From positions 186,001-250,000 of the forward strand of contig NZ_JAPCZF010000001.1 of NCBI RefSeq assembly GCF_025938095.1: a stretch of DNA of 64,000 nucleotides, given 5' to 3'. Within the stretch, counting starts at the first letter, position 1, and the number at the start of each line of letters is the position of its first letter. Under the pieces are notes generated by a model. It did no database searches, was not told where the DNA came from, and was given only the letters and a program-made list of their open reading frames with translations. Shown here piece after piece: positions 1 to 8,202 of this stretch. This DNA comes from Novosphingobium sp. JCM 18896. GTDB taxonomy: Bacteria > Pseudomonadota > Alphaproteobacteria > Sphingomonadales > Sphingomonadaceae. The position numbers and the translations under genes were made by a program.

Positions 1-1192
1 CCTTGAGATCGATGATCGCTTCGTCGTCGTAGCCGAGGCTGGCGAGCACCGAGTCGCTATCGGCGCCGAGTTCGGGCGAACGACGCGCGGGCATGGGCTC
101 GCCGTCGAAGACATAGGGCACGGCGACCAGCGGGATCGTCGTGCCGTCGCCGTAGTCGACGGTCTGGACGAAGTTGTTGGCCTTGACCTGGACGTCGTGC
201 TGCAACTCGCCGACGTCCTGCACGGGATCCCACTGACCGTCCTGGCGGCCGAGCAGATCCTTCCATTCGGCCAGCGTCTTGCTGGCGAACAGCGCCTTCA
301 CGTCGGCATAGCATTCGTCGACGTTGGCGGCGCGGGCCTTGGCATCGACATAGCGCGGGTCCGAGACCCATTCGGGCTTGCCCGAAACCTCGCAGAAGCC
401 CTTCCAGTACTTGTCCGCCTGCAGCATGCAGAGCGAGACGAAGCGATCGTCCGACGTGCGATAGTTGCCGACCAGCACGTTGTAGGGCTTGGGCGCCTTG
501 GGGCGCGGGAATTTCTGGGTCCCGTCCATCGTCGACTGGGCGATGAAGCGCTGCATCGACCACATCGCCGTGCCCAGCAGCGAGACGTCGACGGTCGACG
601 GCTCGCCCGTCATCGCGCGCTTGGCCAGGGCCGCGCAGATCGCGCCGCAGAGCATCGAGCCCGACAGCGTGTCGCCGAAGGCCGGTCCCGGAGGGCCGAC
701 GGGGTAATCCGCGTCGTCTTCGGTCAGCGACGACGAAACGCCGCCGCGCGCCCAGAACGAGATCGAATCGTAGCCGCCCTTGGCGCTGTCGGGGCCCTTG
801 GGGCCGGTCGGACTGCCGCTGGCGTAGATGATCTTGGGAAACTGGCCGCGGATCGTGTCGGCGTCGATGCCCATGGCCTTGCGCGCGGGCGGCAGCAGGT
901 TGGTCAGGAAGATGTCGGCATCGACCAGCAGCTTGGCCAGGACCTCGCGCCCCTCGGGCTGCTTGAGGTCGAGCGTGACCGACTTCTTGCCGCGGTTGTA
1001 GCTTTCCCACGACAGGTCGATCCTGTTGCCGCCGCCGATCGCGCCGATCGACAGGCCGCGCAGCGGATCGCCCGTCGGCGGCTCGATCTTGATGACCTCG
1101 GCGCCGAGGTCGGACAGCATACCGCCGCAGGCGGGCACGAAAGCCCACATCGCGACTTCGACGACCTTGATGCCTTCAAGCGGTTTGGACAT
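1..1192 (-). CDS. CaiB/BaiF family III CoA-transferase, C-terminus cut by window edge
   Basis: The protein reads MSKPLEGIKVVEVAMW from an ATG at 1192 and runs off the left edge after 397 codons. Family members are about 400 residues, so only a few residues are missing. The N-terminal GxxVxE-type strand, the phrase GAEVIKIEPPTGDP (about residues 30-43) and NRGKKSVTLDLK (about 66-77) are hallmarks of class III CoA-transferases. Asp174 in PAFGDTLSG is the candidate catalytic aspartate that would carry the acyl anhydride. The enzyme moves CoA between acyl donors in the cytoplasm; the substrate cannot be read from sequence. It is divergent from the kinase-like gene at 1325. With the TonB receptor and dienelactone hydrolase nearby I infer a catabolic setting. 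Confidence 0.9.
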   Translation of the reverse strand, partial: MSKPLEGIKVVEVAMWAFVPACGGMLSDLGAEVIKIEPPTGDPLRGLSIGAIGGGNRIDLSWESYNRGKKSVTLDLKQPEGREVLAKLLVDADIFLTNLLPPARKAMGIDADTIRGQFPKIIYASGSPTGPKGPDSAKGGYDSISFWARGGVSSSLTEDDADYPVGPPGPAFGDTLSGSMLCGAICAALAKRAMTGEPSTVDVSLLGTAMWSMQRFIAQSTMDGTQKFPRPKAPKPYNVLVGNYRTSDDRFVSLCMLQADKYWKGFCEVSGKPEWVSDPRYVDAKARAANVDECYADVKALFASKTLAEWKDLLGRQDGQWDPVQDVGELQHDVQVKANNFVQTVDYGDGTTIPLVAVPYVFDGEPMPARRSPELGADSDSVLASLGYDDEAIIDLK

Positions 1193-1232
1193 GCCGTTTT
1201 CCCTATCTCCCGGTGGCTTTTCCCGCGTTCGC

Positions 1233-1298
1233 GGATTCGCCGTTAAATTCTCTATTGTGACGCATGGACCGAAATCGCGAATCAGGTCAATATGCGTC
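1233..1298. promoter_or_regulatory. Divergent promoter region with two widely spaced inverted repeats
   Basis: The 132-base gap between the CoA-transferase and the kinase-like gene holds GATTCGC (1234-1240) against GCGAATC (1277-1283), and GACGCAT (1259-1265) against ATGCGTC (1292-1298). Such dyads could bind a regulator of the divergent pair. The arms are short and far apart, so chance is a real alternative. No convincing -35/-10 pair was identified. Confidence 0.3.
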
Positions 1299-1324
1299 GG
1301 TCATTGAAGACGAGAGGGAGAGTA

Positions 1325-2416
1325 ATGCCGGACGATCAATCAACAAGGCCGCCGATGACGTCGGGTCCGGCCGAGCCGAAGCTGCGCGTGCCCGATACGC
1401 GCGAAGAGGCGCTGGACCCGGCCTGGCTGAGCCAGGCGCTGGCATCGGTAGGGCAGGGCGCTCCGGTAACCTCGGTCGAAATCGTGGAGGTGATCAAGAC
1501 CGTTGCCACCAAGATTCGCTTCAAGGCGACCTTCGACGGTGCGGCGGGTACGCAGGACTTCTGCCTGAAGGGCCTGCTCGATGCCGACGAGATGACCAAG
1601 ATGGGCGGCTCGACCTGCGTGCTCGAGGGGGACTTCTATCTGAAGCTCGCGCCCAAGCTGAACGTGCAGGTGCCCGAGGCGGTCGCGGTCGTCACCGATC
1701 GCGAGGCCAAGCAGAGCGTGCTGATCATGCGCGACGTGATCGCCGCTGGCGGCCGTTTCTGCTCGGCGCTCGAGGCCTTCACGGTCGACGACGCGGCCAG
1801 CAGCCTCTCGCAGATCGCCAATCTCCACGCCGGCGGTCAGGCCTTGCTCGAAAGCACCCCTTGGGTGACGCCGCGCATCGCCTCGCTCGGCCGCATGCCG
1901 CACATGACCGCCGAGATCCTCCAGGGCCTGCTCGATGGCCCGCGCGGCGACAACCTGACGCCGGCGGTGCGCAACGGCGCACGGCTGATCGCGGGCATGC
2001 AGGCGCTGGGCGACAAGGATGCGGGGCGTCCGCAGTACCTCGTCCACGGCGATTCCCACGCGGGCAACATCTTCCGTACGGCGAAGGGTTCGGGGCTGAT
2101 CGACTGGCAGGTGCTGCAGCGTTCGGGCTGGGCGGTCGACGTCGCCTATCACCTCTGCGCGGTGCTGCCGGTCGAACTGGCCGAGACGGAGGAGCGCAAC
2201 CTGCTCAACCACTATCTCGAGCTCGGTCGCGGCCTGGGGCTGACCCTGCCCGACGCCGAGGAAGCCTGGCTGCAGTATCGCGAGGCGGTGATGTACGGTT
2301 TCTACATGTGGGGCATCACGCGCCGCGTCGCGCCCGACATCACCGTGCAGTTCACCGACCGTCTCGGCCGTGCCGTCATGCGGCACGACAGCCACGCGCT
2401 GCTCGGGGTGGCCTGA
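1325..2416 (+). CDS. Aminoglycoside-phosphotransferase-fold (APH/choline-kinase-like) small-molecule kinase
   Basis: 363 residues. I chose ATG 1325 because GAGGGAG sits just upstream; an in-frame start at 1292 lacks a ribosome site. The catalytic loop is HGDSHAGN (His241, Asp243, Asn248), and the metal-binding IDW follows at 259-261, as in the APH/ChoK-like kinase superfamily. Sphingomonads and mycobacteria carry many such proteins beside acyl-CoA catabolic genes; their substrates are mostly unknown and antibiotic resistance should not be assumed. It lies divergent from a CoA-transferase and convergent to a TonB receptor, and two hairpins follow the stop. Confidence 0.8.
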   Translation: MPDDQSTRPPMTSGPAEPKLRVPDTREEALDPAWLSQALASVGQGAPVTSVEIVEVIKTVATKIRFKATFDGAAGTQDFCLKGLLDADEMTKMGGSTCVLEGDFYLKLAPKLNVQVPEAVAVVTDREAKQSVLIMRDVIAAGGRFCSALEAFTVDDAASSLSQIANLHAGGQALLESTPWVTPRIASLGRMPHMTAEILQGLLDGPRGDNLTPAVRNGARLIAGMQALGDKDAGRPQYLVHGDSHAGNIFRTAKGSGLIDWQVLQRSGWAVDVAYHLCAVLPVELAETEERNLLNHYLELGRGLGLTLPDAEEAWLQYREAVMYGFYMWGITRRVAPDITVQFTDRLGRAVMRHDSHALLGVA

Positions 2417-2431
2417 GCAGCGGAACGAAAA

Positions 2432-2457
2432 AGGCCACGCTCGATCGAGCGTGGCCT
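2432..2457 (-). terminator. Perfect 26-base palindrome, terminator for the minus-strand TonB receptor
   Basis: Arms AGGCCACGCTCGA (2432-2444) and TCGAGCGTGGCCT (2445-2457) are exact reverse complements. On the minus strand the stem is followed by a run of T (the A run at 2427-2431 on plus), so it should stop transcription leaving the receptor gene. Confidence 0.75.
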
Positions 2458-2478
2458 GAAGTTCGTTTGGAATTGATG

Positions 2479-2510
2479 GCCCGCGGTGCTTCGAGCACCG
2501 CGGGCTTTTT
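2479..2510 (+). terminator. Intrinsic terminator of the kinase-like gene
   Basis: Stem GCCCGCGGTGCT (2479-2490), loop TCG, stem AGCACCGCGGGC (2494-2505), then TTTTT. It sits between the minus-strand terminator hairpin and the receptor stop codon, so each convergent transcript crosses the hairpin of the other before reaching its own. Confidence 0.85.
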
Positions 2511-2515
2511 CTCGC

Positions 2516-5179
2516 TTACTGGCCGAAGGTGTAGCGCAGACGCACACCGTAGAAGCGCGGCTGGTTCGGGATGATCTCGGCGACGCCCGCCGAGTTCCAG
2601 GCACCCGTGTTCGACACGTTGTACTTTTCCTTCGTGAGGTTGGTCACGAACAGCGAGAGATCGACCGGCGAACCGGCGACGCTGCGCCAATCGAGGTTGA
2701 GGTTGATCAGGTTGGTCGCCGGGGTGAAGCCGAGCGGAATGCCGTTGACGAACTTCGGCACCGAACCGTCGTTGATGTAGCTCGACTGGTGGACCCAGGT
2801 GGCCGAGAGGTTGATCTTACCAACGCTCTCGTCGACCGGGATCGTGATCGACGGGGTGATGCTGAGCTTGTGCTTGGGCGAGAGCACGAAGGCCGAGCCC
2901 ACCGCGACGTTCGGCGTGATCGAGCCGAACGGCGTGCCGACCAGCAGCTGGCCGAGCGGGCTGCCGTCGCCCACCGTAGCGCGCGGCGCAACCTCCTTCA
3001 CGCGGGTGTTGAGGTAGGTGTAGCCGAAGGCGACGCGGAAGATCTCGGCGAAGCCGACCGAACCGTCGATCTCGGCGCCGTAGATCCGCGACTTACCCGC
3101 GTTCACCACCGCGTTACCGCCGGCAACGCCCAGAGCCGCGGCCGCCGGCGTGGCGACCAGGCCTGCGAAGACCTGCTGGTTGCTGAGGTTGTTGTAGAAG
3201 CCGGCGACGTTGAAGTAGCCGTTCACCGCACCGCGGAAGCTCGCCTTGGCGCCGACTTCATACGAGTCCAGCTTTTCGGGCTGCCACAGTTCGACACCGG
3301 GGTTGGTGAAGTTGATGCCGCCCTGGCGATAGCCACGCGCATACTTTGCGTAGAACATCAGGTCCGACGACGCCTTGTAGTCGAGGTTGATGACCCAGGT
3401 GGGCTCGCTCGACTTGTTGGTCAGGTTGGTGACGCAGACGTCGCGGTTCAGACCCGGAGGGTTGGCGCCGTAGGTTGCCGGGCCGTGGCGGAACGAGTCC
3501 GTGCAGGCGCGGGCGATCTGGCGGCCGCTGACCGGATCGGTGAACAGCGGGCCCGTGGAGGCGCTGGCCGAAAGACCGGCGCGGGTGCCCTGGGTCAGAC
3601 CGACGATCTTGTCGAAGGTGTAACGGATACCGCCGGTCAGCGAGAGCTTGTCGGTGATCTTGTAGGTCGCCTGACCGAAGATGCCGTGGTTGTCGAAGCT
3701 CAGCTGGGTGCTCGATTCGGAGATCGAGCCGATCAGCAGCGGGTTGGTACAGGTAATCGTCTCCGGCCGCTCGCAGTTGAAGAAGATGCCCGTACGACCG
3801 GCGCTGAAGCCGATCGGGCGGCTGAATTCGAGGTAGCCGCCCAGCACGAAGTTGAGCTTGTCCCAGGTGCCTTGGACCTGGAACTCGTTGGTGAACGTGC
3901 TTTCGGCCGAGTTGTAGGTGTTCGGACCGGCCGTATCGAGCACGATGCGGCCGTAGGACTGACCGCCCGCGAGGACGACCGCCGGCAGCAGCGGGCTGAG
4001 GCGATTGGCGCGGAAGCCGGTGACAGTGGTGCCGGTCAGGCCGGGTCCGGTATCGATCGACGGCACGACGAAGTTCGAACTGCCGAGGTCGAAGTTCGCA
4101 CGCTCGCGGAATTCGCCGTAGCTGGCGATGTTCTTGATCGTGATGTTGTCGCTCGCGCGCCAGGTGGTGGTGTTGATCACCTGCCACTGCTGGATCTTGA
4201 GGAACGGGTTCCGGTTGTTCGTCTCGATGTCGTAGAAGCCGTCACCGCGCGCAGTCTGGCGACCGAGCTGGATGGCGCACGACGCGGCCTGGAGGTGGCG
4301 CGTGCCGCTATAGCCGGCGGTGCCCGAGGTGATGTTGAGCGGCGATTCGGGCGAGGTCGGCGTGGCGCAGCCGACGATCTTCGAAGCGTAGCCGCGCGTG
4401 TTCGAGTCGCTGTAGTGGAAGACCGTGTAGTTCTCGAGGTCCGGCGTCAGGTCGGCGACGATGCTGAGACGCGCGTACCAGTAGTTGACGTTGTTGTAGT
4501 CCTCGGGGCCGATACCCGACAGGTTGTTGATGAAGCCGTCGCGCTTGTTGCGCTCACCCGCGATACGGACCTTGAAGGTGTCCGACAGCGGAATGTTCAG
4601 CGCGCCCTGAAGGCGCATCTGATCGTAGTTGCCATAGGTGCCTTCGACGTAGCCGCCGAGCTCGCTGGTCGGCTTGGCCGGGGTCAGCAGCACGGCACCG
4701 CCGGTGGTGTTGCGGCCGAACAGCGTCCCCTGCGGACCCTTGAGAACCTGCACGTTCTGCAGGTCGGTGAAGGCGCCGGCGCCGACGGTGTTGCCCGAGG
4801 TCGTGCCGCCCTGGGCGCGTACGCCGACGACTTCGGCGAAGTAGACGCCGACGGTCGGGGCCGTGGCCGAATCCTGGTTGAAGCCGCGAATGTTGAAGTT
4901 GGCCTTTTCAGGGCCATAGCGCTCGTTCACCGACAGCGACGGCGTGTAGATCGCGAGGTCGGTGGCGACCGCGATGTTCTTCTGGGTCAGCTGCTGTGCG
5001 TTGAACACGGTGATCGACACCGGCACGTCCTGCAGGCGCTGTTCGACGCGCTGCGCGGTGACGATGATGTCGCCGGTGGCGCTGTCATCGGTGCTCTGGG
5101 CCAGCGCCGGGTTGGCCGAGGCCATGCCGGCGAAAGCTACGCCGAGCAACAGGCCCGATCTGATCGTGGTATTCCTCAT
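2516..5179 (-). CDS. TonB-dependent outer-membrane receptor
   Basis: 887 residues with a signal peptide ending about residue 28 (ANPALAQ). The plug domain begins with GDIIVTAQRVEQRLQDVPVS, the arrangement of the sphingomonad receptor family, and carries NIRGF and VLKGPQGTLFGRNTTGG. The barrel ends in YTFGQ, an aromatic-containing C-terminal strand. There is no N-terminal STN signalling domain, so it is probably not a sigma/anti-sigma transducer. Ribosome site GGAGGAGGAG precedes the ATG. The ligand is unknown: siderophore, sugar or aromatic compounds are all possible. A long leader with operator-like dyads lies upstream. Confidence 0.93.
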   Translation of the reverse strand: MRNTTIRSGLLLGVAFAGMASANPALAQSTDDSATGDIIVTAQRVEQRLQDVPVSITVFNAQQLTQKNIAVATDLAIYTPSLSVNERYGPEKANFNIRGFNQDSATAPTVGVYFAEVVGVRAQGGTTSGNTVGAGAFTDLQNVQVLKGPQGTLFGRNTTGGAVLLTPAKPTSELGGYVEGTYGNYDQMRLQGALNIPLSDTFKVRIAGERNKRDGFINNLSGIGPEDYNNVNYWYARLSIVADLTPDLENYTVFHYSDSNTRGYASKIVGCATPTSPESPLNITSGTAGYSGTRHLQAASCAIQLGRQTARGDGFYDIETNNRNPFLKIQQWQVINTTTWRASDNITIKNIASYGEFRERANFDLGSSNFVVPSIDTGPGLTGTTVTGFRANRLSPLLPAVVLAGGQSYGRIVLDTAGPNTYNSAESTFTNEFQVQGTWDKLNFVLGGYLEFSRPIGFSAGRTGIFFNCERPETITCTNPLLIGSISESSTQLSFDNHGIFGQATYKITDKLSLTGGIRYTFDKIVGLTQGTRAGLSASASTGPLFTDPVSGRQIARACTDSFRHGPATYGANPPGLNRDVCVTNLTNKSSEPTWVINLDYKASSDLMFYAKYARGYRQGGINFTNPGVELWQPEKLDSYEVGAKASFRGAVNGYFNVAGFYNNLSNQQVFAGLVATPAAAALGVAGGNAVVNAGKSRIYGAEIDGSVGFAEIFRVAFGYTYLNTRVKEVAPRATVGDGSPLGQLLVGTPFGSITPNVAVGSAFVLSPKHKLSITPSITIPVDESVGKINLSATWVHQSSYINDGSVPKFVNGIPLGFTPATNLINLNLDWRSVAGSPVDLSLFVTNLTKEKYNVSNTGAWNSAGVAEIIPNQPRFYGVRLRYTFGQ

Positions 5180-5532
5180 TAGTACTCTCCTCCTCCGCAG
5201 AAATTTTTATCGAGTTATCTTGCCGGCTTCGCCGGTCGTCGGGAAAGGTCAGGAAGCGATATTCGGCGTGACGCAGGCGGCATCCAGGCCCGCTGCCGAT
5301 CGGGCAGAAGCCGTGCCGCGGCGAACCGCAGTCGTCGTAAATCGCATCAGGCTGATTGCCATCGACCGATCCCTCATCCCCCGTCATTTATGCGATGGTC
5401 TATCGCTTAAATGAACGATTTTCATTTATCTTGAGGCAGTTCTAGCAATCCGCTGGATTGGTCACAATAGGGAACAGTGCTTCGCGCGAATGAATTGCGG
5501 GGATAGTGTTGCGAGCCTGCATCACTGCTGCA
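5180..5532. other. 353-base intergenic region upstream of the TonB receptor
   Basis: I see no gene here. The stretch next to 5179 holds the receptor's purine-rich ribosome site. The middle (about 5230-5370) has no recognisable feature. An AT-richer patch at 5384-5428 carries three copies of one half-site, annotated separately. The last 100 bases lead into the stop of the dienelactone hydrolase gene. Confidence 0.6.
5384..5428. promoter_or_regulatory. Operator-like overlapping dyads with three TCATTTA half-sites
   Basis: TCATTTATGCGAT (5384-5396) and ATCGCTTAAATGA (5402-5414) match as 13-base inverted arms with one mismatch around a 5-base centre. The right half-site TAAATGA (5408-5414) pairs again with TCATTTA (5422-5428) over a 7-base spacer. 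The site lies about 200 bases upstream of the receptor start. The geometry suits a dimeric repressor or activator (for example TetR, GntR or IclR type), but no regulator gene lies nearby, so the partner is unknown. Confidence 0.6.
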
Positions 5533-6255
5533 TCAGCCTTGCAGTGCGATCTCCAGCACGGTCTCGGTCCCGGCCCAGGACATCTTGTGCGCCATCGCGT
5601 TGTAGCGGATTCCGTCCATGCCCATCTTGCCCGCGTCGGGGTCGGTGAAGCTGTGCGCGGCCTCGCCGAACACGGTGATCTGATAGCGTGCCTGGGCTTG
5701 TGTCAACTCGCGGCGCAGCGTCTCGATTTCCTCGAGCGTGGCATAGGGATCCTGGGCGCCGCAATAGGCGACGACTTCGCATTTGACCGCGCCGGGCTGG
5801 GCCGGGGCGTGGGTCTTGAGCGTACCATGATAGGACACCACCGCCCGGAGTTCGGCCCCCGCGCGGGCGAGTTCGAGCACGCAGTGGCCGCCGAAGCAGT
5901 AGCCGATCGCGGCGATGCGGGCGGGATTGACCTCGGGGTGGGTGCGCACGGCTTCGAACCAGGCGAGCGAACGATCGCGCACGTTCTTCATGCCGTCGTC
6001 GATGAAATACATGTAGGCGCCGTGCGCGGCCTCGGGCGCACCGTTCTGGACTTCGGGGCCGTACATGTCGGTGGCGATCGCCAGGTAGCCCAGCGCCGCC
6101 AGCTTCTCGATCGTGCCCTTGACCTGATGGCGCAGGCCGTTGGCGCTGTGCATGACCATCACCGTCGGGAACGGACCGCTGCCCTCGGGCCGTGCGATCA
6201 GGCCTTCGAGGCGCGTGCCGTCGTGCTCGCAATGGATGGTCTCGAAGGCGGCCAT
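5533..6255 (-). CDS. Dienelactone hydrolase family alpha/beta hydrolase
   Basis: 240 residues from ATG 6255, which has CAGGGAGAG upstream; a start 13 codons earlier lacks such a site. The nucleophile motif is GYCFGG with Cys120 in place of serine, typical of dienelactone hydrolases. Asp169 and His201 (EAAHSFTD) complete the triad. Family enzymes open lactone rings such as dienelactone in ring-cleavage pathways, in the cytoplasm; many homologues have other ester substrates. It is divergent from a TonB-like gene and in line with the TonB receptor downstream, though 353 bases and dyads separate them. Confidence 0.9.
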   Translation of the reverse strand: MAAFETIHCEHDGTRLEGLIARPEGSGPFPTVMVMHSANGLRHQVKGTIEKLAALGYLAIATDMYGPEVQNGAPEAAHGAYMYFIDDGMKNVRDRSLAWFEAVRTHPEVNPARIAAIGYCFGGHCVLELARAGAELRAVVSYHGTLKTHAPAQPGAVKCEVVAYCGAQDPYATLEEIETLRRELTQAQARYQITVFGEAAHSFTDPDAGKMGMDGIRYNAMAHKMSWAGTETVLEIALQG

Positions 6256-6371
6256 GATTCTCTCCCTGGAATTGCTGTTCGTTTCGGCGAACATGGCGCG
6301 ACGCCGCGGCGCCTGTCAAACCGACGGCGGCGCGATTGTCGCGGCATCGTCGGCGTGGCATGAGGCGGCGG

Positions 6372-7115
6372 ATGAAGCGCGCCGCCTATTCCTCGCCGCG
6401 CGGTCTGCGCTGGGGCGTGGCCTTGCTGGTCGTGCTTTTGCATATCGCGCTGCTGCTGGCGCTGATCCGCGCTTTCGCCCCCGATTTCACCGCGCGCGTG
6501 ACCGAGCAGGTCTTCGGCACGGTCACCGTGACCGTCACGACGCCGCCGCCGGCGCCCACGCCGGCGCCGCAACCGGCGCCACCCGCGCTCGCGCCGCAAC
6601 CCGAGGGGGCCGCCGCCGCTGCGGGCAAGCAGGCGGTACCGCGGCCGATCGCCGCGCCGAGCCCGCAGATCGTCATCGCCACCCAGGCGGCGCCGCCGGT
6701 CGTGGGGCAGGGCAGCGCCAATGCGTCCGGCGCGCGAGACAGCGGGGCAGGCAGCGGGGCTGGCGGCCAGGGAAGCGGAACCGGGGCGGGCGCCTCGGGC
6801 TCGGGCCAAGGCGGGGGCGGTATCGCCACCAAGGCGGCGAAGCTGTCGGGCGACATCAACTCGGCACGCGACTATCCCGAGGCCACGCGCGAACAGCGAC
6901 TCGGCGACTATGTGATCGTCGCGCTGACCGTGGGGACCGACGGAAGGGTCAAAGGCTGCCGCGTCCACCGTGCGAGTCGCGATTCGCAGGCCGACCAGAT
7001 CACCTGCCGACTGGCCACAGAACGCTTCCGATTCCGTCCGGCGACCGATGCGACGGGCCGTGCAATCGAGTCGGTCTTCGGTTGGCAGCAGCGATGGTTC
7101 GGTCCGACCGAATAA
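6372..7115 (+). CDS. TonB-family energy transducer
   Basis: 247 residues from ATG 6372, preceded by GAGGCGG; ATG 6360 is an alternative. One N-terminal membrane helix (VALLVVLLHIALLLALI) is followed by a Pro/Ala-rich then Gly/Ser-rich periplasmic linker of about 130 residues. A C-terminal TonB-like domain has YPEATREQRLGDYVIV and TDGRVKGCRVHRAS. It would couple the proton motive force to outer-membrane receptors. No exbB or exbD is adjacent, so this is an orphan transducer. Two cysteines in the C-terminal domain (CRV and TCRL) could form a disulfide. Confidence 0.8.
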   Translation: MKRAAYSSPRGLRWGVALLVVLLHIALLLALIRAFAPDFTARVTEQVFGTVTVTVTTPPPAPTPAPQPAPPALAPQPEGAAAAAGKQAVPRPIAAPSPQIVIATQAAPPVVGQGSANASGARDSGAGSGAGGQGSGTGAGASGSGQGGGGIATKAAKLSGDINSARDYPEATREQRLGDYVIVALTVGTDGRVKGCRVHRASRDSQADQITCRLATERFRFRPATDATGRAIESVFGWQQRWFGPTE

Positions 7116-7164
7116 AAATCGGAGCCGCTTGGAGCCGGCGCACGGATCGGGCATTTAGGCGGTG

Positions 7165-8202
7165 ATGACTCAAATCATTCCCGTGATCCTCTGCGGCGGC
7201 AGCGGTACCCGCTTGTGGCCGCGCAGCCGTGCCGTGAAACCGAAACCCTTTCTGCCGCTGGTCGGCGACAGCACGCTGTTCGAGGCGACGCTGGGCCGCT
7301 GCCCGCCCGACGCCGACTTCGCGCCGGCGATCGTCGTGACCGGCGCGGCGCATCTGCCGCATGTGGAGGACCAGCTGGCCGGCGCGCCCGACGCGCGGGT
7401 CATCGTCGAGCCTGCGGCCAAGAACACCGCCGCGGCGATCGCACTGGCGGCGCTGCGGGTGTCCGAGGACGCGATCATGTTGGTCTGCCCGAGCGATCAC
7501 CACATCGCCGATTGCGACACCTTCGTCGCCGCGGCGCATGCCGCCGCGGCCCTGGCCGGAGAGGGTTGGCTGGTGTCCTTCGGGATCGAAGCCAAGACCC
7601 CCGAAACCGGCTATGGCTATCTCAAGCGCGGCGAGGCGATCGGCGAGACCGGCTTCCGCGTCGACCAGTTCGTCGAGAAGCCCGATCGCGAGCGTGCACA
7701 GGGCTTTCTCGACGCCGGCATCTACGCCTGGAACGGCGGCATCTTCGCCTTCCGCGCGCGAGACTTCCTGGCCGAGCTCGAAGCGCACCGCCCGGCGATC
7801 CTCGACGCGGTGCGGCGCTCGGTCGAACGCGGGGTCGACGACAACCACCGTTTCTATCCCGAGCCGGAGGCTTTCGCCGAGGTGCAGAGCGAATCGGTCG
7901 ACTATGCGGTGATGGAGAACACCGGCCGCGCCGCCATGGTCCCCGCCGACATGGGCTGGTCCGACATCGGCAACTGGCAGGCGCTCCACGAAGCGCGTGC
8001 GCGCGACGAACAAGGCAACGTCGCGATTGGCCGCGTCGAACTCGTCGACTGCCGCAATGTCCTCGTCGACAGCGACGGGCCGCGCGTTTCGGTCATCGGG
8101 CTCGAGAACGTGATGGTCGTGATCGACGGCGACGAGGTGCTGGTCACCACCGCCGCCGGCGCCCAGCTCGTCGGCAAGCTGTCAGGGGCAGTGAACCAAT
8201 GA
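7165..8202 (+). CDS. manC: Mannose-1-phosphate guanylyltransferase
   Basis: 345 residues. The nucleotidyltransferase signature GGSGTRLWPRS lies at about 11-21, with CPSDHHI, FVEKP and the NGGIF loop in order. It lacks the C-terminal isomerase domain of bifunctional family II enzymes, and a separate isomerase gene follows. The reaction is mannose-1-phosphate plus GTP to GDP-mannose, for polysaccharide or glycolipid synthesis. The start is ATG 7165; GTG 7162 is directly upstream and possible. The stop overlaps the next start by four bases, so translation is probably coupled. Confidence 0.92.
   Translation: MTQIIPVILCGGSGTRLWPRSRAVKPKPFLPLVGDSTLFEATLGRCPPDADFAPAIVVTGAAHLPHVEDQLAGAPDARVIVEPAAKNTAAAIALAALRVSEDAIMLVCPSDHHIADCDTFVAAAHAAAALAGEGWLVSFGIEAKTPETGYGYLKRGEAIGETGFRVDQFVEKPDRERAQGFLDAGIYAWNGGIFAFRARDFLAELEAHRPAILDAVRRSVERGVDDNHRFYPEPEAFAEVQSESVDYAVMENTGRAAMVPADMGWSDIGNWQALHEARARDEQGNVAIGRVELVDCRNVLVDSDGPRVSVIGLENVMVVIDGDEVLVTTAAGAQLVGKLSGAVNQ

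Noticed and set aside
1325..2416. Kinase-like gene as antibiotic resistance
   Set aside because: The APH fold is shared by many metabolic kinases and the neighbourhood is catabolic; no resistance claim can be supported.
2486..5182. An 898-codon plus-strand frame over the TonB receptor
   Set aside because: It is a mirror frame rich in Arg/Ala/Val repeats of no known fold. The minus-strand receptor has a signal peptide, plug and barrel.
5085..5387. A 100-residue minus-strand frame in the receptor leader
   Set aside because: It has no ribosome site or family motif and overlaps the receptor start; treated as leader DNA.
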